From assembly GCF_038561955.2 (NCBI RefSeq), contig NZ_CP138333.2, positions 186,001 to 250,000 on the forward strand: 64,000 nucleotides of DNA. The letters run 5' to 3'. The stretch comes from Salinicoccus sp. Bachu38 (GTDB taxonomy: Bacteria; Bacillota; Bacilli; Staphylococcales; Salinicoccaceae). Below are positions 38,652-46,102 of the stretch, in pieces (within the stretch, counting starts at the first letter, position 1; each line of letters begins with the position of its first letter). The notes below the pieces were generated by a model. It ran no database searches and was not told the origin of the DNA. It worked only from the letters and a program-made list of their open reading frames with translations. The translations under genes and the position numbers were made by a program.

Positions 38652-39851
38652 GTGTCTGTCAAAGAAAGATTGTTGCAGAAGCTTGAAGAGAAGGAAGGAA
38701 GGATGATCGAGATCAGACGTCATCTCCATGCACATCCTGAATTGTCTTTTGAAGAGGAAAATACGGCGAAGTACATCGCTGATTTCTATAATGACAAGGA
38801 TGTCAAAGTGACAACAGGTGCCGGAGGCGGTCATGGAGTAATTGTGGAAATTGAAGGTGCTTCTCCCGGCAGGGTGATCGGCATCCGTGCCGATTTTGAT
38901 GCACTGCCGATCCAGGAGGAAGCGGATGTGCCGTTCAAGTCTGAAAAGGAGGGCGTCATGCACGCATGCGGACATGACATGCATACAGCCTATACGCTGG
39001 TTCTGGCTGAATCCCTTTATGAACTTAAGGACGAATGGAACGGAACAATAAAAGTAATCCACCAGCATGCCGAGGAGGTGCCGCCAGGCGGTGCGAAGGG
39101 AATCGTCGAATCGGGGATACTGGATGATCTGGATGAAGTGTATGGTATACATATCTTCCCGAATTTTGAAGTTGGAGAAGTTGTTCTGGCAGAGAGGGAA
39201 TCGATGGCAGGACGCTCGAACTTCGACCTCACCATCCAAGGGAAAGGTGGACATGCAGCGATGCCGAGCACAGCAAAGGATGCCCTGGTGGCCGGCGCAC
39301 ATTTCGTCACACAGGTGCAGACCGTCGTCTCAAGAAGGATGGATCCGGCGGACCTTGTCGTGGTCACCGTAGCTTCCTTCGATGCACCGGGAGGCTACAA
39401 TGTCATCCAGGATTCCGTGACACTGAGAGGGACGGTAAGGTATATGAGCAAGGACAACAAGGTCCCGGCATATGAGGCGATCAAAGGTATTGCTGAGTCT
39501 CTTGAAAGTGCATTCGGCGTCACAGTGGACCTTGACTACAAGTACGACTACCCTGTGCTCTACAATACACCGGAGCTTGCCCGTGAAATAGAGGATATCC
39601 TGAAATCGAATGTGGGAGGATACCTGAAAGGTGTAGAGTTTGGAAAGCCGCTGTCAGGTTCCGAGGATTTCGCCTATTACCTTGAAAAGACCCCTGGTGC
39701 CTTCTACTATATCGGCGCTAAACCGGAAGGTGTGGAGGAACCATATATGAACCACCATCCCAAATTCGAAGCCAATGAAGGTGCGCTCCTGATTTCTGCA
39801 AAAACATTGGGCGAAGTCGTCCTCGGGCGACTGCAGCAAAGTGGCCGGTAA
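38652..39851 (+). CDS. M20-family metal-dependent amidohydrolase
   Basis: 399 residues from a GTG start behind GGAGGG. Family of N-acyl amino acid and peptide hydrolases (HipO/AbgA/YtnL-like). Seen: RRHLHAHPELSFEE, metal ligands in MHACGHDMHT and QHAEEVPPGGAKG, dimerisation-domain GKGGHAAMPSTAKDA and the C-terminal His in MNHHPKF region with SGSEDFAYY. It is the first of three closely spaced same-strand genes, followed by two membrane proteins, so it probably hydrolyses a compound that those proteins bring in or sense. Confidence 0.88.
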   Translation: MSVKERLLQKLEEKEGRMIEIRRHLHAHPELSFEEENTAKYIADFYNDKDVKVTTGAGGGHGVIVEIEGASPGRVIGIRADFDALPIQEEADVPFKSEKEGVMHACGHDMHTAYTLVLAESLYELKDEWNGTIKVIHQHAEEVPPGGAKGIVESGILDDLDEVYGIHIFPNFEVGEVVLAERESMAGRSNFDLTIQGKGGHAAMPSTAKDALVAGAHFVTQVQTVVSRRMDPADLVVVTVASFDAPGGYNVIQDSVTLRGTVRYMSKDNKVPAYEAIKGIAESLESAFGVTVDLDYKYDYPVLYNTPELAREIEDILKSNVGGYLKGVEFGKPLSGSEDFAYYLEKTPGAFYYIGAKPEGVEEPYMNHHPKFEANEGALLISAKTLGEVVLGRLQQSGR

Positions 39852-39863
39852 AGGAGAGATTGA

Positions 39864-40571
39864 ATGAACAACACGATGCAGATTGCAAACAGCTGGCCGG
39901 TATGGGTCTTCGCCTCCCTGATCATCGGAGTCGTAGTCTTTCAGGGCATAAAGTTTCTCCAGCTCGCCAGAAAGGCGGGCGCCGGAATCGGTCTGTCCAA
40001 CCAGGAAATGAACAAAGCGATAAAGACGGGAGCAATCACCGCAATCGGCCCGTCATTCGGTATCGTCATCGTCGCCATTTCATTGATATCCCTGTTGGGA
40101 AACCCATTGACGATGATGCGTATCGGTGTCATCGGTTCCGCACCGATTGAATCTCTCGGTGCCTCGCTGGCGTCAGAGTCGGCAGGCGCAGACTTGACGG
40201 GTGTCACCTTTACACCGGAAGTATTCACACTGATCGTGTGGACACTATGTATCGGTGGCTCAGGATGGATGCTGTTTACGCTTTTCTTCAATAAATCCCT
40301 GGGGTCGGTCCAGGAGAAGATCTCCGCCACACCGAACGGCAAAAAGTATCTTTCCGTCATTGCACTTATTGCGATGATCGCAATATTCGGTTCCCTGACA
40401 AGCGCAGAGATGATCAAAGGACTGGTGCCGGCACTGACAGCCGTTGCAGCCATCCTCTCATCGCTATTGATGAACCTCATCGCTGAAAAGAAAAAAATCA
40501 TCTGGCTGAAAGAGTGGGCTTTGGGGCTTTCCATCATCATCGCTCTGACAGTCACCTATTTCATCATCTAG
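39864..40571 (+). CDS. DUF5058 membrane protein
   Basis: 235 residues, six hydrophobic segments. The DUF5058 pattern (KTGAITAIGPSFGIVIVAISLISLLGNPL-like helix and the acidic-polar loop with SAPIESLGASLASES) is recognised from memory. Starts 12 bases after the amidohydrolase. Probably half of a two-protein permease with the next gene. Confidence 0.72.
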   Translation: MNNTMQIANSWPVWVFASLIIGVVVFQGIKFLQLARKAGAGIGLSNQEMNKAIKTGAITAIGPSFGIVIVAISLISLLGNPLTMMRIGVIGSAPIESLGASLASESAGADLTGVTFTPEVFTLIVWTLCIGGSGWMLFTLFFNKSLGSVQEKISATPNGKKYLSVIALIAMIAIFGSLTSAEMIKGLVPALTAVAAILSSLLMNLIAEKKKIIWLKEWALGLSIIIALTVTYFII

Positions 40572-40581
40572 GAGGTCCCGC

Positions 40582-41241
40582 ATGAATAATAGCAATACCA
40601 TGGCCGAGTTCCATACGTCCGCCCACCTATGGGGGCGTGTGACGTTGGGGCTTGGAATTCTGATATCGTATGCACTGCCGCTCTATCTGTCCTATGCCAT
40701 GGGGTACCATCCCGGCTTCGATCTGATTTTTCAGAGCTTTTTGGCATATGCGGCCGTCATCGCATTTGTATGGGTGCTTGAACCATTGATGTACTTTGCA
40801 ATCCTGGGCGTTTCGGGAACCTACATCGCCTTCTTTACAGGCAATATATCAAACATGTGCCTGCCTTCTGCTGCAGCAAGCCAGGAGGCACTGAAGGTCG
40901 AACCTGGAACGGAACGTGGAGAGGTCGTCGGAACACTTGGAATCAGTGCCGCTTCCCTTGTGAACAAGCTCATTCTGGTGCCGATCATCCTGCTCGGCCT
41001 ATGGCTGCTCACCGTCATTCCCCCAAGTATCCAGGAAGTCTTTCCGTATGTCCTCCCTGCAATATTCGGAGCGGTTCTGGCACAATTCTCACTGAAGCGC
41101 CCCGTCTACGGGCTGCTTGCCCTGATAGTGGGTGCGCTCGTCAATATTTCCCCGATACCGCTGGTATTCAAGAATCTGGTTGTTATCCTCATTGTGGTAT
41201 TCCTGGGGTTCCAGCTGGAAAAGAGAAAGAAGAGCGAATAG
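40582..41241 (+). CDS. Membrane protein, partner of DUF5058 gene
   Basis: 219 residues, six hydrophobic segments. A conserved-looking polar stretch, GNISNMCLPSAAASQEAL followed by GTLGISAASLVNKL, sits between helices and parallels the AxSxxA-rich loop of the DUF5058 protein, hinting at a shared fold. GGAGG before the ATG, 10 bases after the previous stop. Function unknown; a heterodimeric transporter is inferred from gene order only. Confidence 0.65.
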   Translation: MNNSNTMAEFHTSAHLWGRVTLGLGILISYALPLYLSYAMGYHPGFDLIFQSFLAYAAVIAFVWVLEPLMYFAILGVSGTYIAFFTGNISNMCLPSAAASQEALKVEPGTERGEVVGTLGISAASLVNKLILVPIILLGLWLLTVIPPSIQEVFPYVLPAIFGAVLAQFSLKRPVYGLLALIVGALVNISPIPLVFKNLVVILIVVFLGFQLEKRKKSE

Positions 41242-41248
41242 CTTCGAC

Positions 41249-41284
41249 CCCCGCACCGGATACTCTGGAGGCGGGGTTCATTTA
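41249..41284 (+). terminator. Weak terminator-like hairpin
   Basis: CCCCGC / GCGGGG (41249-41254 with 41271-41276) followed by TTCATTT; the U tract is poor. Confidence 0.4.
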
Positions 41285-41349
41285 TGTTGAGCACCTGCAT
41301 GCACCAGAGACCCCGCACTGTGTTACGCTTGGGGAAAAAGGATGAGAGC

Positions 41350-41628
41350 ATGGTTCATTCAATAGTTCTTGACGACACTGAAATCGAAGTGAAGCACTAT
41401 GACAGGAAGACGGAAGAGGGGCACCAGGTCATATCCATCATCTTTGACGTGACAAGCAAGGAATATCATGACATTACAGTCCTGCTTTATAAGGGGACAT
41501 TCGATATCAGAGTGCCGGAAGAAGGCTTGGATTTCAGAGGAACGATCATCAATTATTCCACTTCCCTGGACAATTTGTATGAAGAGAATCAGACGGGGGA
41601 ATTCAGGGTGACATTACAGGAAGTGTAA
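41350..41628 (+). CDS. DUF3219 (YkvR-like) protein
   Basis: 92 residues, soluble. The pattern of beta strands with TSKEYHDITVLLYKGTFDIRVPEEGLDFRG and INYSTSLDNLYEE fits DUF3219. No active-site residues recognised. The ATG at 41350 (AAAGGATGAG upstream) is preferred over the in-frame ATG at 41284. 12 bases before the next gene, hence likely co-transcribed. Confidence 0.72.
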   Translation: MVHSIVLDDTEIEVKHYDRKTEEGHQVISIIFDVTSKEYHDITVLLYKGTFDIRVPEEGLDFRGTIINYSTSLDNLYEENQTGEFRVTLQEV

Positions 41629-41640
41629 GGAGCAGAAAAT

Positions 41641-42618
41641 ATGAAACTGAGTATTTTGGATCAGGCACCGATCTCCAAAGGTCAGACGCCGGGAGCAGCC
41701 CTTGAGGCCTCCAGACAGCTGGCCGAAGTGGGGGATAAGTATGGCTACACCCGCTTCTGGGTGGCTGAGCACCATGCATTGCCGAATCTTGCCTCAAGTG
41801 CACCGGAAGTGATGCTCGGCTACATTGGTGCCCACACGGAAAGGATCAGAATCGGTTCCGGCGCCGTCCTGCTGCCGTACTACAAACCCTACAAAGTGGC
41901 CGAGAGCTTCAATATGCTGGCAACGCTTTTTAAGGACCGGGTGGACATCGGTATCGGCAGGGCACCGGGCGGCCCGGCAGAAGCTTCCGAGGCACTATCC
42001 GACGGGTTTCTGCAACAGGTGTTCAGGATGCCCGACCTGGTCGATGAACTGATCGGATATGTTGATAAGAATGACGAGTTGGCTGCAAACCCGGAACCGC
42101 CAGTTGAACCGGCACTCTGGATGCTCGGTACGAGCAGAAAAAGTGCGGCGTTCGCAGCGGAGAAAGGGCTTTCCTACTGTTTCGGCCAGTTCATGAGTAA
42201 GGAAGATGGCAAAGAAATTCTTGAGCATTACCGTGAAAACTTCATACCCCGCAAAAAAGGACAGGGGCCTCAGACTATCATGGGGGTCTCTGTCATCTGT
42301 GCTGAAACGGCGGAGGCGGCATACGATATCGCCCGTAGCTGGCTCATCTGGCAGGTGCAGCAGTCTCATGGCGGGGCAGAAGGCATCCCTTCAATTGAAG
42401 AGGCGAAAGCCTGGGAATTGTCTGGGGAGGACGAGGAGCAACTGAAAGCAATGCAGAGTAAGATGATCATCGGAAATCCGGAGGAAGTGGTGGCTGCTCT
42501 CGATCGCATACAGAAAGAGACGGACGTGGACGAATTCATGATCATCACCATCACCTTCTCACCGGAGGACAAAAGAGATTCCTATCGATACATTGCAGAA
42601 ACACTGCATAAAAAATGA
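41641..42618 (+). CDS. Luciferase-like (LLM class) flavin-dependent oxidoreductase
   Basis: 325 residues. Bacterial-luciferase TIM-barrel: N-terminal LSILDQAPISKG, FWVAEHHALPNLASSAPEVMLGYI, RIGSGAVLLPYYKPYKVAE, and IGRAPGGPAE, the group-specific segment. Uses reduced FMN or F420-like flavin; FMN is expected in Firmicutes. Substrate unknown (alkanal monooxygenase-like members are broad). Confidence 0.88.
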   Translation: MKLSILDQAPISKGQTPGAALEASRQLAEVGDKYGYTRFWVAEHHALPNLASSAPEVMLGYIGAHTERIRIGSGAVLLPYYKPYKVAESFNMLATLFKDRVDIGIGRAPGGPAEASEALSDGFLQQVFRMPDLVDELIGYVDKNDELAANPEPPVEPALWMLGTSRKSAAFAAEKGLSYCFGQFMSKEDGKEILEHYRENFIPRKKGQGPQTIMGVSVICAETAEAAYDIARSWLIWQVQQSHGGAEGIPSIEEAKAWELSGEDEEQLKAMQSKMIIGNPEEVVAALDRIQKETDVDEFMIITITFSPEDKRDSYRYIAETLHKK

Positions 42619-42646
42619 AGCCGCCCATGTCGGGTGGCTTCATTTT
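42612..42646. terminator. Bidirectional terminator
   Basis: 15-bp stem AAAATGAAGCCGCCC / GGGTGGCTTCATTTT, loop ATGTC, between convergent genes. Confidence 0.9.
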
Positions 42647-42647
42647 T

Positions 42648-43613
42648 CTATGTGTCGTATCTGATATTTTCAAGCATTCCCAGCTGGTCAAAGCCGACGT
42701 TGCCTCCCGAGATGACAAAGCAGACCTTCTCACCCTTCTGTGGGACATACCGCCCTTCAAGAACTGCCGCGAGTCCAACTGCTGCCGAAGGCTCTGCAAG
42801 GATCTTGCCTTCCATCAGCAGCATCTTCATCGCTTTCAGAATCGATGCATCCTCTGCCTTGAGCATGCCATCAGCATATTTCTGTACAATCGGAAAATTG
42901 CGTGCTCCCGGCTGCACCGAAACCAGCGCATCGGCGATTGTCCTGCGGCTTTCGATCTTCACCCTTTCACCGTGCTCCAGGCTTTCGCTGTACCGGGGCA
43001 GCGTTGCAGGTTCTGCACCGAGGACGCTGATGCCGGACGCGCTTTCCTTGATGGCGGTCAGGATGCCTCCGAGCAGTCCGCCACCGCTCGTGGGTACAAT
43101 GACGGTATCGAGGGATGGATGCTGTGCCATCAGATCGAGTCCCACAGTGCCCTGTCCTGCCATGATGTCATCATCATCATAGGGGTGAAAAAGCGTATGC
43201 CCATTCTCTTTGGCCAGCCTTTCACTGACGGCAAAGCGTTCTGTGACATTGGACTGTACAATTTGGGCACCCAGCTGTTCGATGGCCGAAACTTTGAATG
43301 GCGGCGCAGTATCCGGGATGACGACTGTCGCCCTGATGCCGAGCTCTTTTGCTCCATGGGCGAGGGCTTTGCCATGGTTTCCGGATGAGGCAGTAATGAT
43401 GCCCCTCTCTCTTTCTGCCCTGGACAGTTTGAGGGTCTTGCTGATTGCACCGCGGTATTTGAAGGCGCCGGTCACCTGCATGTTTTCGAGTTTGAGGTAG
43501 ACCTCACACCCCAGGAATCGCTCCAGAGTGTGCGCCCTGTGGAGCGGCGTTTCTACGATATGGGATCCGATCCTCGACTGTGCCTCCCTGATTTTTTCTA
43601 ATGTAACTGTCAT
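42648..43613 (-). CDS. tdcB: Threonine/serine dehydratase, catabolic type
   Basis: 321 residues. PLP enzyme giving 2-oxobutanoate or pyruvate plus ammonia. Seen: PLP lysine in GAFKYRGA, SSGNHGKALAHGAKELG, glycine loop PTSGGGLLGG, and the C-terminal ISGGNVGF. It lacks the ~100-190-residue regulatory C-domain of biosynthetic IlvA, so it is the short catabolic form. Serine racemase is an alternative. Confidence 0.82.
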   Translation of the reverse strand: MTVTLEKIREAQSRIGSHIVETPLHRAHTLERFLGCEVYLKLENMQVTGAFKYRGAISKTLKLSRAERERGIITASSGNHGKALAHGAKELGIRATVVIPDTAPPFKVSAIEQLGAQIVQSNVTERFAVSERLAKENGHTLFHPYDDDDIMAGQGTVGLDLMAQHPSLDTVIVPTSGGGLLGGILTAIKESASGISVLGAEPATLPRYSESLEHGERVKIESRRTIADALVSVQPGARNFPIVQKYADGMLKAEDASILKAMKMLLMEGKILAEPSAAVGLAAVLEGRYVPQKGEKVCFVISGGNVGFDQLGMLENIRYDT

Positions 43614-43636
43614 GTGATCCCCCTCCTTTTATTTCC

Positions 43637-43664
43637 ATTATACACGGGATATGAAAACTCACAA
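43637..43664 (-). promoter_or_regulatory. Promoter for the threonine dehydratase gene
   Basis: On the minus strand TTGTGA (43664-43659), 16-base spacer, TATAAT (43642-43637), 24 bases before the ATG. Confidence 0.6.
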
Positions 43665-43714
43665 TTTTATAAAAAGACAGGCAATTCGTTTGCGGGCAGG
43701 GAGTAAGGAGACTT

Positions 43715-43756
43715 ATGATGAATGGGAGGAAAACGAATGAGGAGGAAAAGAAATGA
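43715..43756 (+). CDS. Possible 13-codon leader ORF
   Basis: ATG at 43715, AAGGAG 5 to 6 bases upstream, encodes MMNGRKTNEEEKK and ends with TGA at 43754-43756, overlapping the ATG of the next gene (ATGA). Could couple translation of the oxidoreductase. Length is too short to judge coding by composition. Confidence 0.3.
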   Translation: MMNGRKTNEEEKK

Positions 43757-44748
43757 AAGCAGTGTTTCATGAAAAAGAGCAGGGGCTTAAAGGTCTGCAC
43801 TATGGAGATATGGATGTGCCGGAACCCGGTCAAGGGGAAGTGAGGATCAAACTGAAGTCTGCAGGTCTGAACCATAGGGACCTGTTTGTGCCCGGCCGGC
43901 ATAAGCCGGAAGACCCGGCCCTCATACTGGGATCGGATGGCGCGGGCATCGTCGATGCTGTAGGCGAAGGTGTCGGCAAGGTTGAAACCGGAGATGCAGT
44001 CATCGTCAATCCGTCCTTGGGGTGGCAGAAGAACAGTGATGTACCCCCTGAAGGGTTCGATATTGTCGGCCTGCCGGGCCATGGCACCTTCGCAGAATAT
44101 ATTGTCGTCCCCGAAGAGAATGCAGTTCCAAAGCCTGAATATCTGACATGGGAAGAAGCGGGCGCATTTGCGCTATCCGCCATGACCGCCTACCGTGCAC
44201 TATTCAGCCGTGCCGGGCTGAAAGAAGGGATGAGTGTACTGATTCCCGGCGGAACAGGCGGTGCAGGCATATATCTCATCCAGTTTGCAAAAGCAAAAGG
44301 GGCGACGGTCTACATCACTTCACGTTCCGAAGAAAAACGCAAAAAGGCACTGGACCTCGGTGCAGATTTCGCCCTCGACAGCGAGACGGACTGGGATGAT
44401 GCCATGGATGGCAAAAAGGTCGATGTGGTCATCGAAAGTGTCGGTGCGGCCACATTCAACAAGGCGCTCGACCAACTCAGACGCGGCGGCACACTCGTTG
44501 CATTCGGTGCTTCTACGGGAGATACTGTGGAATTGAACCTGAGGAAATTCTTCTATGGCCAGTTCAACCTTCTTGGCTCCACGATGGCGAGTACCGAGGA
44601 ACTCCATCAGATGCTCGAATTTTCAGAGCGCCATCAGATCAGACCGATCATCGACCAGGCACATCCGTTATCCGGATACAAAGATGCCTTCGACTATCTG
44701 GAGAGCGCAGATATGATGGGGAAAATCGCATTTACATTGGATGAATAG
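43753..44748 (+). CDS. MDR-family zinc-less alcohol dehydrogenase / quinone oxidoreductase
   Basis: 331 residues. GroES-like half with GLNHRDLFVPGRH and GSDGAGIVDAVGEGV, Rossmann half with GGTGGAGIYLIQFAKAKGA and the NADP-favouring TSRSEEKR. The Cys cluster of structural zinc is lacking; few Cys in the protein, so it is the quinone-reductase-like kind. NADPH-dependent reduction of quinones or enones is likely. GAGGAGG precedes the ATG. Confidence 0.85.
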   Translation: MKAVFHEKEQGLKGLHYGDMDVPEPGQGEVRIKLKSAGLNHRDLFVPGRHKPEDPALILGSDGAGIVDAVGEGVGKVETGDAVIVNPSLGWQKNSDVPPEGFDIVGLPGHGTFAEYIVVPEENAVPKPEYLTWEEAGAFALSAMTAYRALFSRAGLKEGMSVLIPGGTGGAGIYLIQFAKAKGATVYITSRSEEKRKKALDLGADFALDSETDWDDAMDGKKVDVVIESVGAATFNKALDQLRRGGTLVAFGASTGDTVELNLRKFFYGQFNLLGSTMASTEELHQMLEFSERHQIRPIIDQAHPLSGYKDAFDYLESADMMGKIAFTLDE

Positions 44749-44761
44749 TGAGGGTTGTACA

Positions 44762-44796
44762 GCGGACATGGAGCGGCGTTTCATGTCCGCCGTTTT
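44762..44796 (+). terminator. Intrinsic terminator
   Basis: GCGGACATG / CATGTCCGC with loop of 11, then CGTTTTT. Confidence 0.85.
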
Positions 44797-44840
44797 TACC
44801 TTTCGGTGAAATGGCGGAGACTCTTCCAGAAGCACGCGAC

Positions 44841-44866
44841 GGTTAGTTTCGTGCCTGAGGGGGTAT
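44841..44866 (+). promoter_or_regulatory. Sigma-B-like promoter (weaker)
   Basis: GGTTAG, 14-base spacer, GGGTAT before yrhK-usp. The -10 matches; the -35 is imperfect. Confidence 0.4.
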
Positions 44867-44913
44867 TGTTAGAATTAAGTTGCTTTATCAGACTTTGACA
44901 GGAGATGACTGGA

Positions 44914-45240
44914 ATGCCGAAGATCAGAGATGAAAAGGATGTATATGAACTGGATGTGGGGCGTTTCGAAATTTTTTTCAGGAAGCGCTACAGACTGCTC
45001 TCGATCATAAACGATCTGTCGCTTGGCCTTTGGTTTACAGTTGGCAGCATCATGTTCTTCTGGAGTGCGACACAGACATTCGGCACACTGCTATTCCTGC
45101 TCGGCAGCCTGCAGCTTCTCGGGCGGCCGATTCTGAAACTGATCCACGCTTTTTTTGTGAAAAGGGATTCGCGCAGAACGGCAGGGTATTCTGATGAAGA
45201 ATATGACCTGAACCGTCCATATGGAAATACAGGAGATTGA
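44914..45240 (+). CDS. YrhK-like membrane protein
   Basis: 108 residues. Two central helices with FRKRYRLLSIINDLSLGLWF and GTLLFLLGSLQLLGRPILKL, matching the YrhK domain. Function unknown; the Bacillus gene is reported among stress-linked loci from memory. ATG 44914 preferred over 44905, which touches the AGGAG site. Followed at 25 bases by a universal stress protein gene. Confidence 0.75.
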   Translation: MPKIRDEKDVYELDVGRFEIFFRKRYRLLSIINDLSLGLWFTVGSIMFFWSATQTFGTLLFLLGSLQLLGRPILKLIHAFFVKRDSRRTAGYSDEEYDLNRPYGNTGD

Positions 45241-45265
45241 ACGGGATGAATGAGAGGATGAACGG

Positions 45266-45682
45266 ATGTATTATAAAAAAATACTTCTAGCGATAGACGG
45301 CTCGGAAAACAGCAGAAGGGCCGCATACGAAACCGCTAGGCTGGTGAGTGGAAATGCTAATGTCACGGTCCTTCATGTGCTCGATCCGGATGATACACAG
45401 AGGGATGTCGTACGGTCGAGTACAGAGAGGCAGTTGGACAAACAGAAGAAAGACATGCTTTCCGCCATCATCCGCTATTTTGACGAAGCGGACATTGAGC
45501 ATAAATATCTGGCCAGGCGGGGGCTCCCCTCGAGGGAAATCGTTGAGGAAGCCAATTCCGGCGACTATGAAGTGCTCGTCATCGGCAGCAGAGGACTGAA
45601 TATATTCCAGGAGATGGTGCTTGGCAGTGTCAGTCACAGAGTGGCAAAACACTCCAGAATACCGGTTATGATCGTCAAATAG
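45266..45682 (+). CDS. Universal stress protein UspA family
   Basis: 138 residues. KKILLAIDGSENSRRA start and the nucleotide motif VIGSRGLNIFQEMVLGSVSHRVAKHS (Gly-x2-Gly-x9-Gly-Ser type), so the ATP-binding class. Likely works in survival under stress. In an operon with yrhK behind a possible sigma-B promoter. Confidence 0.9.
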   Translation: MYYKKILLAIDGSENSRRAAYETARLVSGNANVTVLHVLDPDDTQRDVVRSSTERQLDKQKKDMLSAIIRYFDEADIEHKYLARRGLPSREIVEEANSGDYEVLVIGSRGLNIFQEMVLGSVSHRVAKHSRIPVMIVK

Positions 45683-45709
45683 ACATTTCCATAAGGAAGT
45701 GTCTATTTT
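45681..45709 (+). terminator. Intrinsic terminator
   Basis: AGACATTTCC / GGAAGTGTCT, 10-bp stem, loop ATAA, followed by ATTTTT. Confidence 0.85.
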
Positions 45710-45718
45710 TATGCGCCT

Positions 45719-45747
45719 TGCGCACAGAAAAGGCTTGTGATAATTTT
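45719..45747 (+). promoter_or_regulatory. Candidate promoter for the symporter unit
   Basis: TTGCGC, 17-base spacer, TAATTT. The spacer and downstream bases contain CTTGTG ... CACAAG (45736-45763), an inverted repeat with 16 bases between arms. Confidence 0.45.
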
Positions 45748-45821
45748 AAATGAAGCACAAGTATTTGAAAATTGAAAAAAGGAGGGTGCAGAAGCGACAA
45801 AGGAATTAACAGGGGGAAGAA

Positions 45822-45854
45822 ATGAAAATATCATTTTGGAGGGGATGGAAATGA
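45822..45854 (+). CDS. Possible 10-codon leader ORF
   Basis: ATG at 45822 with AGGGGGAAG just upstream encodes MKISFWRGWK and stops at TGA 45852-45854, overlapping the start of the next gene as ATGA. May couple translation; composition cannot prove it. Confidence 0.35.
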   Translation: MKISFWRGWK

Positions 45855-46102
45855 CACAACGGTCAAAATTCAAGGATCCGGGGTTCATACTTGCGATTGT
45901 CGTTCTTCTATATTCGGCTTTCGTATGGATATGGTGGCCACACGAAACATATGTTGCAGGGGTGGCACTGACTGCCTGGCTCATGCTGGCCGGCATCATT
46001 CTATGGTTCATACTCGCAGTTGTCTATGTTTTCTGGATTGAACATGTTGAAAAATCGGTGAAGGAAGAGACAGAGAGGAGAGATATGCATGAGAATAACT
46101 GA
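45851..46102 (+). CDS. Small two-helix membrane protein linked to symporter
   Basis: 83 residues with two membrane helices (about 13-33 and 41-66) and a charged tail. Small proteins of this size (YhdT/DUF997-like) accompany SSS permeases such as PanF, and this one overlaps the symporter gene by 14 bases, so an accessory subunit is likely. GGAGGGG lies 6 bases before the ATG at 45851; an in-frame TTG at 45836 is less likely. Confidence 0.7.
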   Translation: MTQRSKFKDPGFILAIVVLLYSAFVWIWWPHETYVAGVALTAWLMLAGIILWFILAVVYVFWIEHVEKSVKEETERRDMHENN

